Part shown: positions 1 to 16,500 of the stretch, in pieces
How the letters are laid out: each line of letters starts with the position of its first letter
How positions within the stretch are numbered: position 1 is the first letter of the stretch
Source of the DNA: Lingula anatina
Taxonomy: Eukaryota > Brachiopoda > Lingulata > Lingulida > Lingulidae
Direction: 5' to 3'
Assembly: GCF_001039355.2 (NCBI RefSeq)
Contig: NW_019775447.1
Location: 1,009,093-1,055,396 of the forward strand
Length of the DNA stretch: 46,304 nt
Program-made: the position numbers and the translations under genes
Notes under the pieces: generated by a model
Seen by the model: the letters and a program-made list of their open reading frames with translations, nothing else
Told to the model about the DNA's origin: nothing
Database searches by the model: none

Positions 1-132
1 TATTTTAGAGGGTGAACGGTGCCATTTGGTACGGTTTAGAACTATAATTTAGCTAGTCAAAATTGTAATTTCAAGAGGGGAATATTAGTGTGATTTTTTT
101 CAGAAATCGATGGGGAGGGGGTCCGGACTTAC

Positions 133-550
133 CTTTGGCGAATCCTGAAGCGTGTCACAGCTGACAAGGGTCGGCCGATTTCCAGTTCCTTCTCTGCATA
201 AAGTGATTGGAACCAAAGATTTAACGCTTCCTTGCGATCTGTTATTTTGCCCTCCTACAAGACAAATTTACACAAATCAAACTGAAAAAGAAATAGAAAA
301 GTGCATTTTTGCTTTTATAAGATGATATTAATATGTTAATCAACATTACGAGTCAACCATTTGACTCTGATGGGTTCAGTATATTAACACTTATGCACGT
401 GCCCCCACAAACTTACACACGGTTTTCGATGTTTATCTGTTTACAGTTATGAGGTTACTTTGATCAATGCCTCTGCTATTTAAATAAATCCATTTTGCCA
501 TTTACTTATTTTTTGATGTTCACCTCTGAAATGACTGCAACTCTCGTTTC

Positions 551-613
<63 letters not shown>

Positions 614-976
614 AATAGACTTAAATATCTTAAATATTACAAGTCGTAGAATTAAATTTGCAAACTAATTTATTAGAATTACAGAAGTAAAGATCAAAAT
701 AACCACATAGAATTGAATAAACAAAATATAATTAGGTGAAACATTGAAAATCCGAGATAATATAATGGGGGAAGGTATTCTGCATAAGCACCACTATACT
801 AAGGAGGGGTGTGGTTAAATAATTGACCCGCTGCTGCCCCCTCTTCTCCTTCCCTGAATCTTCAACGATGCGTTTTCAGCCGATTTTCAGATCTGTTCTT
901 AATTTTTAACCGCATCATTTAACTTAACAGTATTGACTTTAGATAAACGCAAAATAATTATTAAGTATGTATATAT

Positions 977-1011
<35 letters not shown>

Positions 1012-1502
1012 CTCGCGACCGAACGATCGTAGACCTTTGCATAAATGCTAGCGAAATCATTAGCGAAATTGTTTTTCAGCTTTACCAAATATTAATTATT
1101 AAAGCATCAATAGCTGAACTGCTTAAAACCCCACCTTATAGTACTCACCAAAATGTTAGATCTGGCTTCTTCATACTTTCTCTGCCAAATATGTAATTTT
1201 ACCAAATTAAAAAGAAACTTCTCGTTAGCCTTTAATTTTCTAAATAAATTATCTGGAATATTTTCTACAAAACTGGATAATTCTGTAAGAAGTCCATGAT
1301 CATACATCAAGGAAGACAATTCTCCTGCTGTGGCACTGACATACGACAACCGAAGACAGTTTTCAGTATCACATATCGATGTCATTTCATTCCATACACT
1401 TAAATGTTCTTTCAAAAGCTGCACCCAGTTTTCTGAACCTTCCATGATTGAAGTAATTCCGGCAGACGACACGTCAGTTTCGTTAGAAAGACTGCAGAAC
1501 AC
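133..1502 (-). CDS. SIX-domain protein, ANHX-like divergent homeobox gene (5' exons only)
   Basis: Two coding exons are visible: 1502-1149 (118 codons, ending at donor GTGAGT) and 254-133 (phase 0 after an AG acceptor, ending at donor GTAAGT). The rest lies off the left edge. Residues from about 60 to 158 align with the SIX domain found upstream of SIX homeodomains. After a helical stretch with KLKANEKFLFN (matching the canonical HKNESVLKAKA region), the second exon reads LW-x-x-LYAEKELEIGRPLSAV followed by TRFRIRQR, close to the family LW..AHY.EAEK..GRPLGAV.KYR.R pattern. The rest is too divergent for SIX1/2, SIX3/6 or SIX4/5, so an anomalous-homeobox (ANHX) gene is my best guess. The homeodomain is not in the window. 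A nuclear transcription factor is inferred. Met1 at 1502 is the only good start in exon 1. The SIX domain call is fairly firm; the ANHX subfamily is tentative. Confidence 0.72.
556..611. repeat. (AT)n microsatellite
   Basis: Nearly pure AT dinucleotide run in the intron of the ANHX-like gene (intron 255-1148). Confidence 0.95.
977..1009. repeat. (GT)n microsatellite
   Basis: TG/GT dinucleotide run inside the same intron. It creates a spurious plus-strand open frame with alternating Cys/Val, which is not a gene. Confidence 0.95.
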
Positions 1503-1848
1503 TACGCAGTGCAGTAAAACATCGTTTTCAAAATCAGTTCAAAATTAATAGGTTTCCTGTTTGAAATGTCATTCCAGTTTTACTTACATTTATAACGAGC
1601 GTGCTGTTCGCGCGATAAAACACCGTCAATCAACGTAACTGCAAACTAACCAATTAGCAGTAAACGGTAGCTACTTCAATTGATTGTTTGACATATGTCT
1701 GTCAAATATTATGTGACTCGCAGGTGTCCATAGCGCGCCCGATTTTACATAAATTGGATGAAGAAAGACAATTAAAATATATATGGAGTAAAGAAAAAAT
1801 GCTGGATGAGTGCTTCAGATTAAAATAAGTTAATCAATTGTTACTCTC

Positions 1849-1969
1849 TACCAGGGCCGCAAATGAATTATGTGCACTTTTCTCCAGCGCAGCAGAGAAT
1901 CGTGTCATGAATTAGCCAGAGATATATCTATGAATATCTAGTGAAAAATTCATCTGCGACCCTGGTAGG
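1849..1969. mobile_element. Short palindrome-ended MITE, hAT-like ends
   Basis: The left end TACCAGGGCCGCAAATGAAT is the imperfect inverse of the right end, whose reverse complement reads TACCAGGGTCGCAGATGAAT. The element is about 120 bp and has no coding capacity. A CAGGG start with CG-rich inverted ends is common among non-autonomous hAT elements. I could not find a convincing 8-bp target duplication, so the superfamily is tentative. Confidence 0.65.
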
Positions 1970-2429
1970 GGGTAATTAATTGTTATGGTGGCTCTCTTAA
2001 CTAGAAGTAAGATATGACCAGCCGAAGCGTAAGGCTAACGCATTACAATGGTGTTTTTCTCTCAAATTTTCTAGCTGGACATTTCAAAAAAGTAAAAGGA
2101 ATTAAATAGACAATTATCTGTTAATATTCAAGGGGATCCTCCAGGATGAAAAATACTTTTGCAAATTGGCCGTGTGCGTGTGTGTTTTTTTTTTTTTTTT
2201 GCATTTGTAAATGGCTTTTATTGCCCATAAAATGGGTTGGTGAAAATCAATTTAAAGAGCCACAGAAGTCTGACGTACTCCAGCAAAAATTGTTTTTGTA
2301 CATAGCTGATGTGCATTCATATCTATGGTTCCTTACTTTTTGCATGATTAAAATTCGACTTAAAAAAACAAAACTTGCATTTTTGTGTAATTTCAAATGA
2401 TTGTACAATGTATGTGGATATTATTGTTC

Positions 2430-2845
2430 TTAACCCTATTCATACCGCGCGGGGTCGTTTACGACTACCCCGGGCAAATATTTATTTTTCACTGTAAGAA
2501 ATGTATTACTCGTTCTCTTTCTCGAAATGTCATGAATTTGTCACAACTTTAGCAGTTTTTAGGTTATGCATCTGAATTGACTAGCGCAGCCTTGTTATCA
2601 GAAGAAACACTGCTGGGATTGTAAATGATCCACTGCTTTTCCACAGATTAGCCATAGAGAGAGATTTGACAGCATAGTACAAAATACTGTTACTGAAATA
2701 TATGACATGAAACTCAGCCTTAAATCATGGAATTTACTACAATTGTAGGACATGCTAATTTGAGTGATTATTATATGCCTTGTTAAATAAATTGCCCCAC
2801 CGGGTTATAATGTGCTGCAGACTATCCGGTATGATGAGGGGTTAA
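2430..2845. mobile_element. TTAA-flanked, piggyBac-like MITE (about 0.4 kb)
   Basis: The left terminus TTAACCCTATTCATACCGCG and the right terminus (reverse complement TTAACCCCTCATCATACCGG) form imperfect terminal inverted repeats, each beginning at TTAA. TTAA target sites followed by CCC ends are typical of piggyBac transposons. No transposase frame is present, so it would be non-autonomous. It lies between the ANHX-like and IDH1 genes. Confidence 0.7.
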
Positions 2846-3330
2846 AGGGATAAGAACTGTTTAATTTGGAAAAAAACGGATTTTCCTTGGGTTAACGACG
2901 ATTTCCCCATACTTACCAATGGCCAATGAATTTATTTCGACATTCAAAGTTAGTCCATGTTTTTGATTTTTTTTATAATCGCTTAAGAGATTATTACAGA
3001 GGTATAGCCATCTATGAAGGTCCACGTGGTCTGATGGCCTGCACAGATTCCAGAATAATTGCGATAACCGCTGTTTTGGTGTTAAAATGGAATTTATTAT
3101 ATTTCTATGAGTTGTTTACAATGTATTTATTGTGAAATATGAATCTCATACGAATTTTAATTAGAATGCTTTAGTAGGTCAAAATCAAATTTTAAACAGA
3201 GAGCTTATAAGATTCGATTACTTTATCTACTCTCTATAAAAATTGTCGGAGGTCCACTCAGTGCATCCTATTCACAAGATGTATGTAGTCAGTGTCAACA
3301 TTAAAAAAGAAAACTCATAAAAACCGTAAA

Positions 3331-3376
<46 letters not shown>
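3331..3376. repeat. (GA)n microsatellite
   Basis: Pure GA run upstream of IDH1, producing an artefactual Arg/Glu open frame. Confidence 0.95.
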
Positions 3377-3378
<2 letters not shown>

Positions 3379-3809
3379 CGAGTGCCAAAAAGTGAGAGGG
3401 GGTTGCTTTCAAAGAGTCAGAAAGGGAGGATGCCAAAATGTAAAAGTACATATCTAGACGAATCTAATGCGTTTAATTCTTTATTTTTCTATGATAGTAT
3501 TTATTATTTTTTTCTTTGACAAAACAATAGCCTACAAGATTAGCAATTTTGATTTGTATTTTACAAATATTTTTTGACATAGTGAAGTAGTTATTTAAAT
3601 ATTCATTTAAAAAGCCGGGTATGAGAATTAGTAAACCAGTTTTGGCAATAAAGCGCACGTGTCGACCGACGCAAGTGTGTGAGTGAATAGATCAATTAAT
3701 GGGCGGGTCTCAAATATTGTGGCATCATATGTGACGCATGCGCATATAACCTCCGCACAAGACTTCCTGACCGGTTCAGAAGTAGTTTGGCTGCTGCACA
3801 ACGATCGTC

Positions 3810-9556
<5,747 letters not shown>

Positions 9557-10854
9557 CTGGCTGCAGGGGAGGCACAAGGGCTCAGTAAATTATAGGATTG
9601 TGCTAGACTAGTATAGATTAACTGAATTCTGTGGTGTAATTGATAATATCAATACGGGTTTTTATGAGCTAACTAGTCATCATTTTAGCTTTTGAGGCAA
9701 ATTACAACATTGGGAGCATCTTTCTACCAATCATTACTTAACTCTAATTGTGTTGAAGATTATGAATTCAATAATATTAAATAATTCATTCAACAGGAAT
9801 AATCTTTTCTGTTATCTTCCAACTAAATTTTTGCTCAAATCTGTCTATTATTAGTAGTTTCATTTTTGCTACTTTTTTTCCCGTTTTTATGCTCAAATTT
9901 TTATCTAATTCATAGGGTGAGTGACATTATTTGCACAATCAGACATGTCAGTCAGCAGTGACTGGCAAAAATTGCCACAAAATGATTTAAAACTGGATCA
10001 CAGTACAAATTTTTGTGAACTTATATTAATATTTATATTAAAGAGTGGAGAGGCAGGTCAATCCTGTGACATTATGAAAAATAGAAATATGGGTTGTTAT
10101 GAGCAAACTAATCAACATTTTAATTTTTGAGACAAGTGAGGGAGTATCTTTGCCTGAAACAATTTACTTTCTATCATTCATTAGTTGCTTATATTAGTGT
10201 TTAAAAGTAAGGGATTAAATTACATAAAATAATTCATTCAAAATGAACAATCTTTTCTGGCAGATCATTCAGCAGTGTCTGGCAAGATTTGGTGCAAAAT
10301 AACTGCATACATCTACCATCCAGTAAAAAATTGGATCACTGTAAAATTTTCTGTGAGCTTGAATGAATATTAAAGAGCAGATAGGCATTTCAATTTACGT
10401 ACTCAGTCCACTAGGGATGTTTGCAGGGTTGCCAGCATTGCAGAACTTAAAATGAGTCATTTGTGAAATATCTGTTAAACATAAGCATTGTGCCTCACCC
10501 CCTCCCTTTCTGGACTGTATGAATTATGCTTCCATGAACATGCCAGAAACTAGTAGCACAAAATACTTTTGGGCGAAAGCTAAGAACATTCTGGTAACTG
10601 CCCAAAGGATTGCATACTGTTTAGTTAAAGAAAACTGTTTAAGAAGTAAACTGTTTAATAGAACCATGAGGGAAAAATTAATAAAAGGGAAGCCACTAAT
10701 CTTTTATTGAGTTTTCATTCATTTTCTACAAAAGTCATACGTTTTACATGGAAGCTTTTATTCCATGAAGAAAATATGAGTGTTTTGTTACAACCACACT
10801 GTAAACAGTAAAAGTATCATTTCAAATTGCCATTGTTTACAAACTAATAAACTT
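9557..10854. other. IDH1 3' region and intergenic DNA
   Basis: Holds the IDH1 3' UTR and a decayed direct duplication (separate entry). A 63-codon plus-strand frame near 10519 has no recognisable motif and is probably chance. Confidence 0.6.
9652..10405 (+). repeat. Diverged tandem duplication, unit about 436 bp
   Basis: The stretch from 9652 (TTTTTATGAGCTAACTAGTC, then a TTTTAGCTTTTGAGGCAA segment) recurs from about 10088 (GTTATGAGCAAACTAATC, then TTTTAATTTTTGAGACAA). Later blocks also repeat in order: CAGCAGTGACTGGCAA versus CAGCAGTGTCTGGCAA, ACTGGATCACAGTA versus ATTGGATCACTGTA, and TATTAAAGAGTGGAGAGGCA versus TATTAAAGAGCAGATAGGCA. Divergence and indels indicate an old event downstream of IDH1. 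Confidence 0.75.
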
Positions 10855-11112
10855 GACCCAGTTTCATCAACACTGGATAGCACTATCCTTTGAGTAACAC
10901 TATCTACTGGGCAGAATTTTTGCTGTCAGTAAAGTTATTCTGTGAGTAAAGTTCTGTTTTCTAAACATTAGATACTCATTTTCTTTTCCGATATTGCTTT
11001 TCAGTGTTTGTAAACAGCTGCTATCCTCAGGATGCTGTCCAAAGAATAATTCTATCCAATGGATAGTGTTATCCTCAGGATAGTGCTGTCTAGTGTTAAT
11101 GAAACTGGACCT
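10855..11112. mobile_element. MITE with about 36-bp terminal inverted repeats
   Basis: The left end GACCCAGTTTCATCAACACT continues into GGATAGCACTATCC. It is the imperfect inverse of 11077-11112, whose reverse complement begins AGGTCCAGTTTCATTAACAC. The interior (about 185 bp) carries several ATCC/GGAT-containing subrepeats, such as TATCCAATGGATA and ATCCTCAGGAT. There is no coding frame. Target duplication unclear; superfamily not assigned. Confidence 0.75.
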
Positions 11113-11428
11113 AGGAGATATTTAAGCTGATGACTGAAAAGGCTGGATCTTAATCCACTTTTAACAATCTTTAATAAAATAGTCTCCAAGTTACAGTCTC
11201 GCGATGTCTGTAGCATTATAACAAAGTTTATATAGAATTCTTTATAAAACTAATTAAAACAACCTATTTGCTTCCATTACACATTTCACCCCTGGCATAC
11301 ATAGTTGTGAAAGAAGCAGTAAAACAACTGCTGCCATTAATTGTTATTGTAGCAAACTTGCACATCAACACTTTTAATTAATTAACTGGCACTGTTAAAA
11401 ACCTTTACAATTTAAATGCACTTCAAAA

Positions 11429-13032
11429 TTAAGGTAGATCGGTCGTTACATGTTCCAACGTTCGAATTTTTTTAAAAAAAATTTTGTTTGAAGAGACACC
11501 CAAGTACATTAAAAATTCGCAAAAAAAATTGGGGGTCACCGAGCAAATAAGAGAACTAGGCCCAAATATGATACACCCTGCATATCGCACTAGTCCCCAT
11601 TCAAATCAATGGGAAAATGGGTTTTTTTTCACTAAAACATTATTTTTTATGACTTTCTGACGTTCGAATTTTTTTAAAAAAATTTTTGTGTAAAGAGGCC
11701 TCCAAGTACATTTAAATTTTGCCAAAAAAATTAGGGGTCACCGACCAAATAAGAGAACTACGCCAACTTGAAGTGCATTACACCCTGCGTGACGCACTAG
11801 TCCCCATTCAAACCAATGGGAAAATGGGTGCTTTTCACCAAAACGTTATTTTTAATGATTTTTCTAAGGTTTGAATTTTTTTTAAAAAACTTTTTGGGTA
11901 AAGAGGCATCCAAGTAGATTTAAATTTTGCCAAAAAAATTGGGGGTCACCGACCAAATAAGAGAACTACGCAAAGTTGAAGTGCGTAACACCTTGTGTGA
12001 CGCACTAGTCGGAAGTCCCCATTCAAATCAATGGGGAAATGGGTGTTTTTGCACTAAATCGTTTTTTTTTTCTTTTTTTTTTTCTTTTTCTTTTTGTGTG
12101 TGTGTGTGTGTGTGGAGAGGCATCTAAGTACATTAAAAACTTTCAACAGTTGAAGTGAGTATACTCAGCTATTTTCAGATTTGTCATACTGATGCGAAAG
12201 TGTAAGCCATTAACTTCACAACAAAATTATTGAAGAGAGTAATAAGGGAAATACTCATGCATATGAAAATAGTTTATTGCCGTTGTTATTTATTTATGAA
12301 CATAACACGAACGTGACATCGTACACACTGTGTTGTCAAGTAAAATGAAGCGTCTGATACAAAGTATCAAATGCGGTATTCACGTGCTTCCTTGCGGTGC
12401 GTTCAGTACACTTTGTTTACACTGACACTGACAAGTCGAGGTCAGAAGTGCACAATTTTTTCTGTATATTATAACGCAGTTTCAATTTTGATTAGTGAAT
12501 TTTCTTCAAGCTGTATGGCCATTTTTTGAACATTTGTATAAGTTACGAAATATTGCTCAGTCCAAATTTCTCTAAGTCCAAATGAGTGGCGTTACGACGC
12601 ACTTCCGGTTTTCGTCGAAATCTAAGCTACGGTTTGCAGCACATTCAGGGCGTTCTACCTCAAAATGTACGCAGCCGCTTTGACTGGAATTTACAACACT
12701 TATTCTTTACATGATATAGCACCTATGTGCATAATTTGTGAGCTTTAGCTGTCATACTTTTTCTAGTGCCAATTTGCTATTCCGACGATTTCTTGAAGGG
12801 CAAGTCTATGAACGTGCTACAGTTGTCGCATGGAATCATAGTCGACAAATGTTGTCGAAAATCTGTATCGATCATACAGAGTTACAGACAAGTTGATAAT
12901 GTGTGTTTATCTTATAGATAATTGTTTTATTTCCTCAAATTGATAAACCAGACTGAAGTGTCGTTAGAGACGATTGACGATGCGCTGAAATTGCGCAAAT
13001 CGTCAAATTACGTAACGACCGATCTACCTTAA
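11429..13032. mobile_element. 1.6 kb TTAA-flanked element carrying three about 210-bp tandem units
   Basis: A perfect 17-bp terminal inverted repeat is present: GGTAGATCGGTCGTTAC at 11433-11449 and its reverse complement at 13012-13028. Each side is flanked directly by TTAA (11429-11432 and 13029-13032), the target-site signature of piggyBac-type transposition. The left half holds three tandem copies of a unit running from ACGTTCGAATTTTTTTAAAA through GGGGTCACCGA, AAATAAGAGAACTA and AGTCCCCATTCAAA to an A-rich end. The right half is unique sequence. No transposase frame is seen. Non-autonomous; the piggyBac assignment is an inference from the TTAA and ends. Confidence 0.82.
11455..12063 (+). 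repeat. Three tandem copies of a 190-215 bp unit
   Basis: Copies are at about 11455-11660, 11661-11873 and 11874-12063. Each starts with (A)CGTTCGAATTTTT or a close variant and a T/A run. Each also contains a segment CCAAGTACATT or close, GGGGTCACCGA(C/G)CAAATAA, a GCACTAGTCCCCATTCAAA-like block (the third copy has CGGAA inserted) and AATGGG(A/G)AAATGGGT. The third copy decays into poly-T and a (GT)n run at 12090-12113. Confidence 0.85.
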
Positions 13033-13599
13033 GCAGTGTGTTATATCATATTTTATCTGCAAATGGCATGCATTCTTGCAGAAAGTGTATTATGTACATA
13101 AAAGGGTACATAGTTTTAATCTCAACAAAAGCACCATTTGCATGCCTTTTTGTGGTCAAAACTTATAACAGCATGTGCTTGAATGCCAGATTTTGAAATC
13201 TTTGCCAGTGGTACATCTTGGCAAACTTGGTCAACATACTGGCTCCCTATAAGTTTTCTCTTTCATGTGACATCAACTGTTTCACATCTTGTGGTTTTAT
13301 GTTCATCTTTTACAACTTCTCTTCTGTTTGGGTGGAGATGCATCACATGATCATCATCATAAATGCAATTGAATTTGAACTCCTCTTATTTCACATCAGC
13401 CATACTTAATTCTTTTTTCCAAATAAAAATGGATCAACAAGCAAATTTAACTATGTGCATCATCTTTTATGTACATAAATAGTCAGGCTATTTACATTAA
13501 AGCAGTTTCTATTTTCCACTCTTGGTCTAGTTGGAGTCATTTCAAAGTTAATTTCCTGGCTAGTGAACATTTTTATCTTGTAAACACTGCGAAGATTCC
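13033..13599. other. PKMYT1 3' UTR and downstream DNA
   Basis: AT-rich sequence immediately downstream of the PKMYT1 stop on the minus strand. No gene seen; short plus-strand frames here lack motifs. Confidence 0.6.
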
Positions 13600-16500
13600 T
13601 CAGTCTTCTTCATCAGAAGCAGCTTCAAACATCTGAAAGAGAGCCAGTGCCAACACCTTAAAACATACCTGGCAGAGGGTAATCTGTAAACATTGTTGAA
13701 AAACTTCAATATTAAATTAATGCTTGCCACCAGACCTTAAAATCTACATCACTGTGTACCTTAATCTTGTTTTAAATTCATATTTAAAAGCCGCTCATTT
13801 GTAGCAGTTACCTGCATTAAATTCTTTGGACCTATGATCAGTTTTGGATCTTCTTCATCTGCCAGAAAGTTGGTATTTGGGGGTGTCGTCCCAGATACAT
13901 CACTTCTGAAACCAATGCTAGGACTTGTCTCTGGAGTGTATCTACACAACAAAAACATACCAAGATAAAGAAAACCTACAAAACTTTGAAGTAATTGAAA
14001 GATTTAAATGACTTACAAAAATGCACAATGCTACACATTTTTTTAGCATGTAAAGGAAAAACGAACTCGTCGTTGTGCCATTGCATGCTTACCTGTTTAT
14101 AATGTTATTGAGATTACACACGGGGGACCTAGTTCTTGGGGTGCTCCGCCTCTGAGGCCTGTGGCGTGCACTTGGGGTTGTTTTAGGACGTACTGGAAGA
14201 CTAAAGTTGCAATTTATCATTCATTCACTGTGATACAGCAATAACACCTTTGCAAATAATATATGTACATATCACCATGTGTAAGTTTTATTACCATTGC
14301 CAGAACAACAAAGTGTCACTTATCAAAGATACTAGCAGTATTCAAATTAATTTAAAAGTTGAGTTTTGAAGAGATCAATCAGAAGTGCCACTGCCCATAA
14401 TAAAAGCGAACTCTGCCTGGTACCATTTATCTAAACTCAGCAAAGTATTTCTCTGCGACAAATGTATCATTAGATGCATAGGTTGTGCATGGAGGATGCA
14501 CATGCTACATCACATACCTTGAAATAATTTCATCTTTTATATAGCATAAACCTTGGCACAGAAAACATTCCATTCTGTATTTTTATATAACAAACCTTGG
14601 GATAGCAAATGTTCCATTTCTACTCATATCATCACTGGAGGTGGATGTGTCCAGGGGAGCAACCATAGAGTTGTCATGGAGATTAATGCTATTATCTTCA
14701 AATATTTCATCTGCAATACGTAATTTCTATCTCTGTTGGTATGGCATGATAATATGAACATGTTTGGCATACAGTTTTATCACTAGTAATATCATTTTGA
14801 TATAAGCAATATTTCTGTTTACACAAATAATTTGTTTGTACTTTGTTTGTATTACACACAAAAAGTATTCTTTTTTTTTTCAAAAAATGGAAATCACAAT
14901 AACATTTTGAACTCACCATCAGAAAAACTATGGTCCCATTCAGAGGGGTGTTGTTTAGGAATGTGGATTTTAACTGGAGTTTGTTTTGTTGTCTTAAAAA
15001 TTTTGACAAATGGCAAACTCAAGAAAAACCAGAGCAACAAGAAAAATGCCAGTGTCTTTTCATACAAGTATTGCACAGATCCCACCTGCAAAGAAAATTG
15101 ATGTTTGAAGTTCAGTCAAAATCGTTACTTTTAAATTAAGGCACTGTTGAATATTTTACTGAAAAAAAAGGAAATTTACAAGTTTATCAAACTTAGGGAC
15201 TAAACTGGAAAGACCACAGAAAATTACATGAACAATGATGATAAGTATTGATAAATGGTTTAATCTACTATAAACCATTGGGGTATAATTAAAGGTAAAC
15301 TTTCTAAATTTGAAAATGACCAAAAGTCAATTCAGTCCCAACAAAGCCCCCTCACAAGAACCCCATGCTGATATTTCTTCCTGAATTTTACAAGAGACAT
15401 GGTGGTCTTTGTGACTGGCTAGCCATTTAGAACTGAATTATCTAAATTTTGAAAAAATCGATTTGGTGGGAAAATCCCGCATTGTGTACCTGAAAGTGTT
15501 ACATCATCCAGGTAGTTACCTCAATTCAACTTACCCATTTCTTGAACATCTGTTGCCTTTTCCGTCTCTTCCAAACCTTTAATTGTAGTATATAAAAGGG
15601 TACATTATTTTAAAGTAATCTAAAAATTTACTCACATGCCTCCTTTATCAAATATTCTACATATACAACATATTCTGTTAGCATTTCTAGTATTCTAAAA
15701 TGTAGTAAATGAATTGTATCCAATGAAGTGAACATTGTATTGACTATGATGACTTAGTGATAAACATGTGACTCGGTGTAAGAATTTCTTTTTTGATCAA
15801 TTTTTATTTGTAAAACACTTACATTTCTAACATAAGAGTGGGAGAGCAGCTGGTCAGCAGTTGGTCGCAGTCGGTCATCAGGTTCCATCATCCACTTTAT
15901 GATATGAATTAACTCTGGCGACTTTCCTGAATAAAATGCTACATAATTATTTTTTCTATCATATAAAACATCGCAGTTAAAGTAATTGCTACTATATATT
16001 GCACAAATTTTAAAACATCAAGGAATTAAGATACAGTTTGGTTGAGTACAGATTATGTCCAAAAAAGGGTCTCTTATTCTTTCATTTAAAAAAGGACTGT
16101 TATGGCTAGTTTTCTCCTTTAAATACATTACATAGTTTGCTATTTTGTGTCAAGCACATAACTCATGTTGTTTTAAACTTAGTTTTAAATAAAACATTTT
16201 AACCAACCTTTTAGCAGTTTTTGTGGCAGACAGCCTGTTCTAAGTTGGTGCCAACCCTCCCCACCTCTAGGTAGGTCTAAGTCACAGGTTAATTCTAAAA
16301 TTGTGATGCCTAGACTAAAAACATCTGCTGGCTTTCCAAACTTTCCTTCCTGCTCTAATAACTCAGGGGCCATGTACTTAGGATCTCCTTCAATAGCATC
16401 TGACATGTCTGCTTTCTAAAATATAATACATTTATCACAAACATTTCTTACATGTTTTTGTTTCATTAACAATCTTCCTCAAGCATCAACTATAAGATAT

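Larger units (their letters stand above)
1503..3809. other. Intergenic region between ANHX-like gene and IDH1
   Basis: This 2.3 kb region separates two divergently transcribed genes. It holds a short hAT-like MITE (1849-1969), a TTAA-flanked MITE (2430-2845), a poly-T run near 2186-2200 and a (GA)n microsatellite. No other gene was seen. The last 150 bases before 3810 are less AT-rich and contain GCATGCGC and CCGGTT; they probably hold the IDH1 promoter and 5' leader. Confidence 0.7.
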
